A stretch of 64,000 bases of DNA from positions 25,468,622 through 25,532,621 of the forward strand of contig NC_133123.1 in assembly GCF_033568475.1 (NCBI RefSeq). Direction: 5' to 3'. The notes beneath the pieces are model-generated. The model had not been told where the DNA came from, made no database searches, and saw nothing but the letters and a program-made list of their open reading frames with translations. Source of the DNA: Henckelia pumila (taxonomy: Eukaryota > Streptophyta > Magnoliopsida > Lamiales > Gesneriaceae). Below are positions 22,843-34,157 of this stretch, one piece after another (position 1 is the stretch's first letter; every line of letters begins with the position of its first letter). The position numbers and the translations under genes are program-made.

Positions 22843-24433
22843 GGTTTTCAACCACCCTAGCAGGGTTGCGATCACCGAGTCATCGGCTAAATTTGAAGTT
22901 TCCATTGAAGTGCTCATCGAGAAGAATTCATATGGAAAACAACCACAAAAGTGATTCCAGGGGCGCGTTAATTGTTCTAGAAGGATTGGATCGTTGTGGC
23001 AAGACATCTCAATGTGGTACATTGCTTTCGTACCTACAAGAGTTAGGTCATTCAGTTGAGTCATGGAGATTCCCTGATAGAGATACTGGTGTTGGACAGA
23101 TGATTTCTTCCTATCTTGCCAACAAATCTCATCTGGATGATCGTGCGATCCATCTCCTCTTCAGTGCAAATCGCTGGGAGAAGAGGTTAGTTTGCTTATT
23201 CGAATTATATTGATCCTTATTCCAAGTGAACTTGTATACTTGATTGTTGTTATGTGCTTGATGCCTGCTGTTTAGTTGCATTTATATTTATCACCTTTCT
23301 GTTGATATTCATTTTGTTGTTTCTGTTTACCTTACACTTTGTCGACTTTTGTGCTGGATCATTAACTTCATTGCGTAGATCATTAATGGAGTCTAAACTG
23401 AGAAGTGGAACCACACTTGTAGTTGACCGTTATTCTTTTTCTGGAGTTGCTTTCTCATCTGCCAAAGGACTTGATGTGGAGTGGTGCAAGGTTGCTGTGT
23501 TATATTTTATTTTGTCTAAAATATACACTGAGCATAGATCGGGGGCGGCCTTTGGTGGAACTTGTAAAATACTTAAAATTATTCTCTTATTTTGCAGGCT
23601 CCAGAGGCAGGATTGCTGGCCCCAGATCTAGTGGTATACCTTGATATATCACCAGAGGTATATCATGTTCACTGGACATTTTCTGAAATTATCTTCTTAT
23701 CTTGATCTTAAACATCCAGTCATGGTAATCTGTTAGAGCACATAGGAAAATGTTCAAGAGGGGATGATTGTTTTCATTGTGGAGCTGGTATTTAAAATGA
23801 AATAGCATTTGTATATTTATTTTTAAACTCTCCAGTCTTTCAGATAAGGCTAACAGACTGGGGAATATATGAATACTCGCGTGGTTTATGATATTTCATT
23901 GCATCAATATTTTTTGTTTTTTAATGACACTTGGGCATTCTTTTCCCTGTTAAATTCTGACAAAAGGTGTTTAATAAATTTAGAATGCAGCCAAGAGAGG
24001 AGGTTATGGAGGTGAGAAATATGAGCAGCTTGAATTTCAAAAACGAGTAGCTCAATCATATCAAACACTTCGGGATGCCACATGGAAGGTACTTTCTTTC
24101 CCTACTTTTTTTGATTTTAATTTATTCCTCGTTGTGCTGCCAGTGAACTTGAAATCAATTCGGGATTTGCATAAACTGTGATGATGCTTTCGATTAAGAT
24201 AAGCCATGCAGACTGCATTGATAACTAGTTGATTTGATTGCTTAATAGTAAATAGACCGGGCTTGTTGGTTGGTAATCCAATGCTTAACCTGGTCTGTTT
24301 TCCCCCTCTATTATAGGTTATAGATGCAACCCTTCCCATTGAAGAGGTCCAGAAACAGCTGAGGCAAATGGCCTTGGAATCAGTGACTGTTTGCCAAGAA
24401 GGGAAGCCTCTTTTGGAGCTGTGGGCGTACTAG
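22559..24433 (+). CDS. ZEU1: Thymidylate (dTMP) kinase, organelle-targeted long form
   Basis: Phosphorylates dTMP to dTDP with ATP, the step before dTTP in DNA precursor synthesis. CDS exons: 22559-22596, 22841-23185, 23379-23490, 23598-23657, 23984-24088, 24317-24433; total 777 nt (258 aa plus TAG). All junctions are GT-AG and one frame is kept. The Arg/Ser-rich residues 1-43 look like a mitochondrial (or dual) presequence. A second in-frame Met (codon 44, base 22932, MENNHKS) could start a cytosolic/nuclear form. Kinase motifs: P-loop [10 protein letters not shown] (61-70), dTMP-site [29 protein letters not shown] (the DRY/S loop), then the lid region with [11 protein letters not shown]. 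Closest known relative by recall is Arabidopsis ZEUS1. The start at 22559 is preferred because the ATG at 22438 would be out of frame after splicing. Confidence 0.9.
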
Positions 24434-24829
24434 GTGCTCGTGGTCTTGGTTTGTTTGATGTTACTTTGGCCCAACTTGCATGATCATCCTCTCAAGTTCA
24501 CATCTTCGGTGCTACCTCACAGGGCGTGTTTTTATATGCTATTGTTGGCTTAAACGTAACTCTCATACAATATAGTCGTAATTGGCGTAATATGAAGTGT
24601 GTTAGTTGTGTTCGTTAGTTGTATTTTATTGGACATTATGAGATAATGTTATAAAACACACAGCAGTTTGGCCTGTCCTCTCTCGCATATTTTTCTTCGT
24701 TTCTGGTGTCAAAAAAAAAAGAACATAAACATATCTATTGATTCCCAATTCGGCATTCGCAATCACTCCGGCAACACCCTGCCATGAGAAGGTAAAAATG
24801 GTTTCATGATTGTTTAATGACTGGCTTTA
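24434..24829. other. Thymidylate kinase 3' region
   Basis: Presumed 3' UTR followed by spacer. No gene seen. Confidence 0.4.
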
Positions 24830-25092
24830 CACGTACAACTTTTTTTTTTTTGGATGTGAAAACTAGCGGTCGATTCCTTTCGGTGCATACTAATAACCAA
24901 CCAGACTAGTTAGGTAAATTGCACATTCGGACTAACGCAATAGTCTGCAACCATGCTAGTCAGGTAAACCGTACTAGGTAAGTCTTGTATGACAAACTAG
25001 TCCAAAAAAGTTTTGGTGGGAGGATTCGAACACTTGATCAAGTGTTTATCTACTCTATCAACTTGGATATGTCATTGATGATCATGTACAAC
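24830..25092 (-). mobile_element. Complete tRNA-derived SINE with poly(A) tail and target-site duplication
   Basis: On the minus strand the element runs from 25082 to 24840. The head has an A-box-like TATCCAAGTTGATAGAG (within 25052-25070, compare tRNA TAGCTCAGTTGGTAGAG) and a B-box-like TGTTCGAATCC (25022-25032). The body is ~180 bp and the tail is a run of 12 A (24840-24851 read as T on plus). The flanks carry a 10-bp direct repeat, CACGTACAAC (24830-24839) and CATGTACAAC (25083-25092), one mismatch apart, exactly where a target-site duplication should be. The element is non-coding, presumably pol III-transcribed and LINE-mobilised. The family name is not known to me. Confidence 0.8.
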
Positions 25093-27726
25093 AATATTTA
25101 AAAACATGGATGGATGGTGCTGCTAAGCCAATTGTGTATGTAGTCAAATAAAAATCTGGTCACAAATTTTAAATAATTCTTGGTTTTTTTCAGCTACATT
25201 TATTGACACTGAATCGACTTGAATCCGAATCCTATTATATTCCCTTCAGGAGGGGAAAAAAAAGAAAAAAAGAAGCTACATTTGTTGACTATGAATCAAT
25301 TTGAATCTCATTCCATGATGAGCCCTTCATAAAAATAAAAAAAATAAAATAAAAGAGTCATTGCAATCTTATCGTTTGCAATAGTGTCTTATCTTAAAGT
25401 ATAAAGTAAATAAGTGATATATATGTATGTATATATTGCTCGAATCAAAGCTCGATCAAGTTTGATTTTGATTCGAAAGATTTGAATATATTCGCAAACT
25501 ATTCAACTATTTTTTGAAAATAAGTACTCGAAAGTCTTGAAACATATCTATTCAACATATAATTATTAATAAAATATTTAGTTTCGAGAGCGACTAATGA
25601 ATTATTGAATGAAAATAACTTTGGTTTGAGTTAGACTTCAATTCGATAATTTTGTATGTGAATAAAATAATTTTTGAGTTGACTCGAAAAACTAAAGAAA
25701 TCAACTTGATTCTATTGCGTCCATGATATAAGCTAATGAGGCAAGACTGGAGTTAAATAGTTAAAATTGGTGGATAATATCACTAGTATTTACAAATTGT
25801 AGAATTGAACACATGGTGATTATGAAATTTAACATACATATTTTTAAGTGAAAGATTATGGTCCCTCTTGGAGACAAATTTTTTTAATACTATTTTAACA
25901 TATACGGTGATTATGATAAATGATTTCGATGTATATTTACAATTATGGATTATGGGGCCCCTCTTGAAGGTACCTCGATGATAATTCATTTTACCCCCAA
26001 AATATGACAAAAGGATTTAGATCCTTTGAATGCTCAAGCTTTTTAATGGGTTGTGTGACCTCTGTTTTAATGCACCCATGCTGGGGAGTCAGGCCCTTAA
26101 AAATAAAAAAAAATTAAAAATTAAAGGACGGGCTTTATGATATCGAATTCAAGCTTATGTTAGGTAACTTTGATGCTATTTTTCAAATAGTGCTCGAATG
26201 ATAGATTCGAGAGTCCATATCTACACTTGAATAATTTATATGGACATTTTGTTCAAAAAAAAAAGTCATTGAATTTATCTTTCAAACTCTATCCGAAGGA
26301 TAACATATAGCAAACTCTCATATTGGGATATACGATACCACTTAATCAAGAAACATATTGTGATTTAAGGCCTCTAATTGGTTTTGCTCATAGTTCCAAT
26401 TAAGGAGTCTTTTTTTTTTTGCTGTTTCCTCAAAAAGGAATTGATACAATAATGATGAAACTATCCGATTTAGGTGGAAAAACAAACAAAAAAAAATTCC
26501 AAGATCAGTGAAATCACATACGAAAGAGGATATTATATTCACTATATATTGAAAATTACCTAGTTAAGAGTTGGGATAATAAACCATATATAATAGAATC
26601 ATAATCATAAACTTAATGTAACTTAATTATAAAGTGATCACAAGTACCACACCATTATATTTAACTTGGAGATTTGGTGATGTAAAGCAAGTGCGGCTGA
26701 TTAAGATTGTACATAGCAAGAAAACAAAAGGGATTGAATCAAAATGGCTTCAAAGTCTTGGTGTGGGGCCTTTCCCATTGGTTGCAACTCATGATGGAAT
26801 CATTTCATTTATTTGTGGATTTTAAAGATTGATTGATACGACCGTCGATCTACCACCCAATCCTTCAAGTTTCCCATTTCACCAATTTGGCATCCTAAGT
26901 GCATCCAACAACCTAAGATGCATGTGATCTTTCATCTTTGTGTAGTATTCTTTGGAATACCTATTTCAAATAACAATTATTATCTCTAATTCACATGCTC
27001 CCTCTTCCGGTCTCAATTATATTGATTTTTATAATTGTCTCAAATATATAATTCAATTTCTATGTTGAATAGTATTTTTTTGGTGTTTTAATCATATATA
27101 AATATATTCTATTTTATTAAAGTTTCGGAGTAATTGGTATGTTGGTATGTTCAACTCATCTTTATTTTACTCTTTAGTATATATTTAATTACCAAAATAT
27201 CATTTTATTTTGTTCATTGATAATTACTTATTTACGAAAATGTCACATTTATAAAATTAATTTAGTTATTTAAAAAAAATCATAATTGTTCTCTTTTTTT
27301 GTTTTTATTTTAATAAAATGTATTGCATAAACACGTAACGCGTGTTCCCGAATACTAATCTCTATCAACTAAGATAATTTGGAAAACGTGCAACATTTTT
27401 TTGAATAAATTAAATAAGGATAAAATAAGAAGTTTGTTTGTAAGTTTTTTTTTTCAATGATTTTCTTAATTTGTATGAAAAAAAGCAAAGACACTTGTAG
27501 AAATTTAATTTATTCATCGATCGATCATGTGTGATTAACTCAATTTATTGTTTAATCGATCAAATTGTTATGCTATTATATATATCGTTGTTTAATCCGA
27601 ACAAGACAAAGGGATATTTCATCACCAAGGTATATCATTATATTGACGTAGACATAATCGATCTGTTGTATTACTTTAATTAAACCCACAATATATTCTT
27701 GATTGGATATCATTTTCAAAAAGAAA
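25093..27726. other. AT-rich spacer upstream of the bHLH gene
   Basis: No gene supported. At 25195-25300 an imperfect duplication of a ~100-bp block is visible (CTACATTTATTGACACTGAAT vs CTACATTTGTTGACTATGAAT). The ORF at 26634-26825 is unrecognised and sits in otherwise non-coding sequence. Confidence 0.35.
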
Positions 27727-27752
27727 TATATATATATGTATGTATATATAAG
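27727..27752 (+). promoter_or_regulatory. Possible TATA region of the bHLH gene
   Basis: TATATATATATGTATGTATATATAAGAGG lies ~75 bases before the start codon; its TATATAAG end is a good plant TATA match. Because the region is TA-rich in general, this is only suggestive. Confidence 0.3.
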
Positions 27753-27821
27753 AGGATTGAGATTCTGAAAACCCCAAAAAATAAAATAAATTAAACATAA
27801 TTCTTATATAATTTCTTGAAA

Positions 27822-28395
27822 ATGGCAAATTGTTACTGGTCTGAAGAATACTCGACATGGCTTCCTCTTGGTTACCCTCCGGCGTCGGGCGTGCAGGGAC
27901 AGTGGCCACGTGCGGAGGAGGATGCGGCGGAGGACAGGGCGGCGAGGAGTCACAGTGAAGCGGAGAAGAGGCGCAGAGATAGAATCAATGCCCAGTTTTC
28001 AACTCTTAGAAAACTCATCCCAAAGTCTGAAAAGGTACGTTATTAATTACTGCGCTCATTCATTCATTCATTTACAACTTCATTCATTGATCTCAAATAT
28101 ATATATATATATATTATATTTCTCAACAATCTTTATTAATCTTATTATTTGTATATAGTTTGAAGAGAAATTACATATGTTTTCTCGAAAATTAAATAAT
28201 TAAAAAAATACTTTATGTATGTTTCTTGCTGTCAAATTACTTCAAAACCAACTCCAATCATTAATTTTTTATGAAATTGTGTGGTATTTAAGCACCACAT
28301 TCAATTTAGCATTATTGAGCATCCAAGGGAGCATTCATGTTCTCTAATTTGATTTTTTTTTTCAAGAAACTTAAGAAATGTAAATGAATAATTTA

Positions 28396-28438
<43 letters not shown>

Positions 28439-28762
28439 CAGTCGAGCATACGTATTTTCGTGTGTAACACGTTATCCCATAAATAACTCTCTGTAAAATA
28501 TTTAAATTTATATATTTTAAATATTTGAATAATTCATATCAGAATTAATCTCAAAATCAAATAAGTTGTACAACCTATAATCTCATAAGTCATTATAACT
28601 TTCACTACTCATATATGAAAAAGTTAAATATTACAAATATATGAAGAAAAACATAACATTATACAAATTAGCCAGTAAAAGGTGTTCATATTATGAACAA
28701 AAAAAATCAATATCTTAATTTTCGTATTCTTTTATTAGAATGTAAAGAATGTAGAGAGACTG

Positions 28763-28814
<52 letters not shown>

Positions 28815-31800
28815 TCCATGAATTAATTTTGAGACACACATATATATGTAGAGTTTTAATATGCAGCATATCCACCGTGCCAACCATTGAGGTGACACTC
28901 AGCTATTAGACCTACAATTCATCACGTCCAATAGATGAATGTTATATCATTGGTGAACACATAGGTGGACACGGTGGATAGACAGCATATCAAAATTATA
29001 TATATGTATTTGGATATACATAAATATAAATATTTAATTGATTGTATGTAGTTAATGGTAGCCAGCATTAGTTCTTGAGATTCTACTACATATAATCTCT
29101 AGCATGGCCCATTCCATTACTGTTATTATCAACAACTACATGTCTTTTTGTCTTTTTAAGGGTTATGGGCAATTAAAAAAAATATTTTCTGATGTACAAA
29201 CACAATGCATGTGAAGACTAGTCTTTCAAATAGTTATATTTTTCAATGATCAATTTTTTAAATGAGTTTCCTATAAATACAAGCACTCATGAGTCCTGAG
29301 TTTTCATTAAAATTGAGTTCATTAATCAAGTATTTTTCAATTTTTGACAATTTTAGTATATATTTTAGATAATGTCTGTGCACACATGAACACCACACGT
29401 CTATCAGTGCTACGACGCCAATTCCACATCAGCATCATGATGGGAAAAACCGAAATTGAAAAAAAAAAAGGAAAATATATAGTATACTAAAACTAAAAGT
29501 AGATGACATGGATTATCAAAATTGCAAAAACAAAAATGTAAATTAAATGATCAAAATTACAATTTTCTTTCACGAAATTCATATTAGACTCTTATTTATA
29601 TCCTTTTAATCTTCCATTTTAGTTTGGGACTTTCAATGACTTTTTTAAAAATGATAGACTTTTGTGGAGTTGATGGATTTTTATTTACTTTTATAGAATC
29701 TCACGGATTTACAAACAGATTTTCATGGATTTTTTGTAGACTTTTGCAAGACTTTTATAGAGATTTTTAAATTTTTCATACAATTACATGAATTTGTATC
29801 TTTAATATATCTTATTATTTTTATTTTTTTTCTTTGAAATAATAATTATTCGACATAAATAATAAATTTATTTGAAATATTTTTTTAATTTATTGATGAA
29901 TTGGATTTCATTTATTTTAATTGTATATATATATATATATTAATGTAACAAAATTATAAACTAAAAATTTTGCGATTGTGTAAAGTTATTTTTTTAAAAA
30001 AATATATATATGATAACTTATAAATTATTTAATCAATTATATCATAAAAATTTATTTGTCAATATTTATTTTTTATGATGTCTGTTATCCGCTATTCAAA
30101 TATTTAAATTAAATCATATTATAATTTTTTGAATCATATATTATTATCATTAAATATTAAAATTATTGGTATAAATCATAAATTAAAAAGAACAAAATAT
30201 TTCAAAAATTTCAAATTTTTAAATAATATTTTTTATTTTGATTTTAGGAAAAGAACGAATATATTAATTCATTTTGAATATGAGAGAAAGTGAGATAGAG
30301 AGGAGTGAGATAGTGAGGAGTGAGGAAATGTGAGAAAAAGATGGATATAAAAATCCATCCAAATCTTTGGGTTAGACCAAAGACTTTTTTTACAAAATAT
30401 AGTTGCAACTTAAGCATTAATGTTTGTATGTCCATGATTTTCATGGAGTTATTAAAAGTTCATTGATATTTTGAATAACACTAGACTTTTGTAGAGTTTT
30501 TAAAAGTCAAGGTTGAATATCACTTGACTTTTAAAACTCTAAAAAAGTCTATTTTGAATACCACTAAACTTTTATAGAGTATATAAAAGTCATGATTGAA
30601 TACCACTATACTTCTAAAATTCATAAAAGTCATTAATTTTTCAGATTGAATGCACCCCCATAATGTCGAGTTGTTCCCAAATTAGTTTTCATAATATGCT
30701 TCTATTATAAATAAATACAAAGATAAATAGTAAATTTTCACTTCATGATATCGCTTTATTTTAAACTCAGGCAAATTAAAAATATATACTTGTAAAGATC
30801 GATGTTATTTGTACTATAATTTTATGTTACACGTATGTAACGTATAAAATGTATAGCTAAAACTAAAATAGAGTATATAATTATATATAACAAAACTATA
30901 TTGTATATTAGGACGTTTACTTTTTCCTAAAAATTATGAGGCAAAATGATTTTTCTTTGTCTATTAACTTGTCCATTTTTTTGTTTTGGTCTTAACTTTT
31001 TAAGTTTGGTTTTGGTGCACTAACTTTTGATTTTCGGTTATTTTGGTCCAATTGCTGACGTACCAGCTTGACACGAGCATTTTTCAGTGTCACGTCATCC
31101 GTTGGACTAAAATGACAGAAAATTAAAAGTTACTGTACCAAAACCAAAAAAAATGGACAAGACCAAAAAAACTATTTTCCCAAATTATTATCTATAAATA
31201 CATCTTAGAATAATTATTTTTGTTGATCTCTAAAAAATTTCAACTTTTTTTCACAAATATCCCTCCCCCATGAATATGATACTTGATACCCCTACTTTTC
31301 AAAATTAAAAAATATAATAACATAAATTAAAGACTCTAAATTGGGAATATATATATATATTATTGGACATGATATATAAACTTGTTTACAAAATTTAAAT
31401 GATCCACCCTTTCACCTATTAGTTGATGAATTTGCAGATGGACAAGGCAGCTCTGCTAGGGCATGTTGTGGAACATGTGAAAGAACTCAAAAAAGAAGTG
31501 AAAGAAGTATGCAAGCACTCAACAATCCCATCCGAAATCGACGAAGTTACTATAGATTTCTTAGATAAACAAGGAACAGATCCAGAGAATGTGTATTTGA
31601 AAGCATCTGTGTGTTGCGATGACCGGCCGGAGTTGTTTTCCGAGCTTAGCATCGGGCTAAAAAGTGTAGGACTTGCCATTGTTCAAGTTGATCTAACCAG
31701 TTTAGGGGGCAGAGTTAAGGGAACTTTTGTTCTTTCTGCAAAGGGCACTTCTTGTAGTGAGGAATATTTGAGTTCCCTTCGGCAGTCGCTTAAACTAGTT

Positions 31801-31881
31801 TTGAGTCGCGTCGTTGTTTCTTCCGCGACGACGAGTTATGGCGCACGGAGCAAGAGGCAGAGGTTCTTTTGGTCTCACTAG
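27822..31881 (+). CDS. bHLH transcription factor (bHLH30/32/51/106/107, TMO5-like group)
   Basis: Two exons, 27822-28034 and 31438-31881, joined GT-AG; 657 nt, 218 aa. The bHLH spans residues ~43-92. Its basic part SHSEAEKRRRDRIN carries His44, Glu48 and Arg52, the H-E-R set that reads E-box/G-box DNA; the helix-loop-helix runs through NAQFSTLRKLIPKSEK and MDKAALLGHVVEHVKELK. The intron falls after Lys71 in the loop, a typical position for this subfamily. C-terminal residues ~112-165 (VYLKASVCCDDRPELFSELS, VDLTSLGGRVKGTFVL) resemble the ACT-like dimerisation domain of this group. The factor is nuclear and probably forms homo- or heterodimers with other bHLHs; its target programme cannot be told from sequence. 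The start is ATG at 27822; upstream AAA/TTG codons are not starts. Confidence 0.92.
28399..28435. repeat. (AT)n microsatellite in bHLH intron
   Basis: About 18 uninterrupted AT dinucleotides; likely length-polymorphic. Confidence 0.95.
28765..28811. repeat. (AT)n microsatellite in bHLH intron
   Basis: About 23 AT dinucleotides, the longest in the window; likely length-polymorphic. Confidence 0.95.
28866..28983. mobile_element. ~118-bp inverted-repeat element in bHLH intron
   Basis: Left end TATCCACCGTGCCAACC and right end GGTGGACACGGTGGATA are inverted copies with two or three differences, flanked by GCATA on the left and AGCATAT on the right. The size and structure fit a tiny MITE or fold-back. 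Non-coding. Confidence 0.6.
29620..30662. mobile_element. Non-autonomous DNA transposon with repeated subterminal motifs
   Basis: About 1 kb in the bHLH intron dominated by variants of GACTTTTATAGAG and its complement. At the right end four units of ~42 bp start near 30471, 30512, 30554 and 30596 (TTGAATAxCACTA-ACTTTT), each containing an ACTTTT...AAAAGT mini-inverted repeat. The right terminus reads, on the minus strand, GGGGGTGCATTCAATCTGAA. The left end (TTTGGGACTTTCAATGACTT) is a degenerate inverted partner. Arrays of subterminal motifs are typical transposase-binding layouts (hAT or Mutator-like). No coding capacity. Confidence 0.55.
30945..31185. mobile_element. Long fold-back element in bHLH intron
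   Basis: Arms of ~80-100 bases are inverted copies: GGTTTTGGTGCACTAACTTT with TTTTGGTCCAAT on the left, and ATTGGACC-like CGTTGGACTAAAATGACAG with AAAGTTACTGTACCAAAACC on the right, around a short GC-richer loop. The text (TTTGGTCC, AACTTTTGATTTTCGGT) matches a very common plant fold-back type by recall. Non-coding; about 250 bases before the exon 2 acceptor. Confidence 0.65.
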
Positions 31882-32755
31882 CTAACTAGTATGCATGATA
31901 TACGTACACTTGGGGAGCATGTTGGAGATATATCCTATTTTTGTAATGGTGAGTTTCATGTAGAAATGTTGTTACTTGAGGGGTATAACGTGTAATTTCT
32001 CATTATATTTTGGTTCTTTTACTTCCATTAATCTATCAAATTTGTAATCAAGAAAATATATATGTTAATAATTATCCTCTCTAAACTTCATTTCACAAGT
32101 ACATTACTAAAGAAAATTTTTCCACCATGACATGCATGATGTATCTTATTACTATTATTACTGTTGAGTATGCCTCTTTGAGATGATCCATACTTTTATA
32201 TCTATAAGATAAGATGATTTCAAAGTTCTTTCTTCATCATGAGACGAGTCGAACAAACTCATATCCACAGTAAAAAGTAATAATTTTGACATAAAAAATA
32301 AAAAAATTTCAGAGATTAGATCGAATAAGAGATTTATCTCTCAAAATTGACCATGTAACCATCCCATAGAAGTTTTTGTGATATATTATTATTTGTTGAG
32401 TGAGAAAAGTTTAAACTAATTAAGAAGTGCCACTAAATTAATTGAATAAATAAAAAAACATATAACATAGTTTGAGAATAATCACATTTTTAATTTTCAT
32501 GTAATTTATATATTTTTTTGTTTTTGATTTTGTCATATATATAACTTGAATTTTTTTTCGTTCTTTGTCCTTTTATAAGGATGAAATATATTATAACCCT
32601 AATTGTATATATAACATTTTTATCTTATCAAACACTTTATCTTGTTTTCTAATTTAGTTTATAAAAATTCATTAGTAAGAAAAACATGGTTTATTCATGG
32701 AAGTATGTACAACGCAAATTATTCTTAAACAAGATTAATTCATTTCAGTTCAATT
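31882..32755. other. bHLH 3' region and spacer
   Basis: Presumed 3' UTR, then AT-rich spacer; no gene seen. Confidence 0.4.
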
Positions 32756-32890
32756 AATTAGCGAGGCAACTGGACTGAGCATTCAGCCATTCATCGACAC
32801 ACTCCGAGTGGCATGTTTGCTTTGCTTCAGAGGCGGAGGCGGAGGCGGAGGATGGAGGAGAACTGCAGAGAGCACGAGTGTTCACTTGGA
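32756..32890 (-). pseudogene. Short Cys-containing coding-like fragment (RING-H2-like or cysteine-rich peptide exon)
   Basis: On the minus strand a GC-rich patch in AT-rich DNA encodes, after a Ser/Ala repeat, the segment TCHSECVDEWLNAQSSC and then LAN and a stop (TAA at 32754-32756). The HSECVDEWL block resembles the second half of a RING-H2 finger, but the final CPxC pair is missing and no first half is visible. The patch might instead be the last exon of a small cysteine-rich peptide: CTCTCTGCAG before the Ser/Ala stretch could be an acceptor. No upstream exon with a signal peptide was found. Function unknown. Confidence 0.35.
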
Positions 32891-33517
32891 AATTAAGGGT
32901 GAAGTATATATATTCGTAGATAGAAATTAAGGGTAACGTTTTGTCTACATGTTTATATTTAGTAAATTATTATTATTTTTCTTGTATTTCAAAAATAATT
33001 AAATTTTTCATTTTATAAATTTATGTTTTAAATATTTGCAATTTCAAATTATTGAATAATTCCGTTTTGAAAACAAAATTATTGAATAATTCGTAAAGTG
33101 AGAGGGTATCTTCAAAATAGAAGAGGATGTGGAAAGAATCGAAAGATCAAGAGAGAATCATATATATAATAAGAGTTTGCTTTTTTGTATACAAATCAAT
33201 GAGCTATGCCTATGCACATATTGTTTTCAAATGGTTATACAAAGTGTCAAGTATTGTTTGAATGAAATGAACTTGCATGTTTTCATGTGAGTTCTTCGTT
33301 AAAATATTTGAGAATTTTTATTTTTTTTTGGAAAAAGTAAACCAAATATTGCATTAAAAGTCCAACAAGTAAATTAGAAATAAAATAAAAATATTTATGT
33401 TTATTTATATTCAAAATTATCTCTTTGGCTTTTGACCATTTTAACTTCCAATAAAATAAAATTTACATAAATAATATACCATTAAAAAAAAGAAAATATG
33501 GTATCCTTACACTATAT
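32891..33517. other. AT-rich spacer, nothing recognised
   Basis: No coding or transposon signature was identified. Confidence 0.35.
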
Positions 33518-33601
33518 CCAATGCTCCAATTTTAATTTGGCTATGTGAGGACCGTGAATTTTCATGGACCCCACATATCCAAATCAATTTTGGACCATTG
33601 A
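33518..33601. repeat. Near-perfect ~84-nt hairpin
   Basis: Arms centred near 33559 (GTGAATTTTCATG) pair over nearly the whole length: left CCAATTTTAATTTGGCTATG, right CATATCCAAATCAATTTTGG, with a few mismatches. Contains GGACCCCACAT, which resembles the palindrome arm at 3037-3047. Best explained as a small fold-back transposon; a small-RNA precursor cannot be excluded. Confidence 0.6.
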
Positions 33602-34117
33602 ATCTAGCGGTTACAGTACTACCCTGTACTAGCATGAATTCAACCGCTACAGAGCGATACCATTAAATTTGTTCGCATCAGCTTTGTGGCTACTATTAAT
33701 TGTAGCGACCTAAAGAATTTAGGTAAGCCAAATAATACAGGGGTCTATGTGCGATTTATCTGATAAATTTAATCTTTCATCATGCAACTACTAGTTGAAT
33801 TTGCCGCTGATTGTTTGGTCGAGTGAGTCAGTGACTATACATCAAGTCCTCGAAGAATGCCATCTCTAATTCAAAATAAATAAATAAACTATAAGTATAA
33901 TTTCGTCTCTTTAGTAAATATAAAAAGGTTCGATAAGTCAAAGAGACGAAAAAAATTACAAATAGATTAATACATTAACATGACGTAAATAAGGATGATT
34001 ATTTCAGAAAATAAAAATTTGAAATCAACCAAAAGTTGTCACTAACACTATAATGAGACTAGACGAGTTCAATATATCATTAGGATATTATGTTAAATGT
34101 ATATCCATAAAAACCTA

Positions 34118-34118
<1 letters not shown>

Positions 34119-34157
<39 letters not shown>
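34119..34157. repeat. (ATT)n microsatellite
   Basis: Thirteen ATT/TTA units, followed by TTGTTGTTGTCGTCGTCGTC, a neighbouring interrupted trinucleotide tract. Confidence 0.95.

Noticed and set aside
23254-23631. 125-codon ORF overlapping thymidylate kinase exon 3
   Set aside because: It is exon 3 read together with its flanking introns, so only the central part is coding.
24830-25092. A tRNA gene on the minus strand
   Set aside because: A and B boxes are tRNA-like but no cloverleaf with an acceptor stem and anticodon arm can be folded; the A-tail and target duplication identify a SINE.
26634-26825. 63-codon ORF with a more protein-like composition than its surroundings
   Set aside because: No recognisable domain, splice partner or promoter; length is within chance expectation.
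26885-26910. TTTGGCATCCTAAG, which starts like miR394
   Set aside because: Only the first seven bases agree well and no complementary arm was found nearby to form a precursor.
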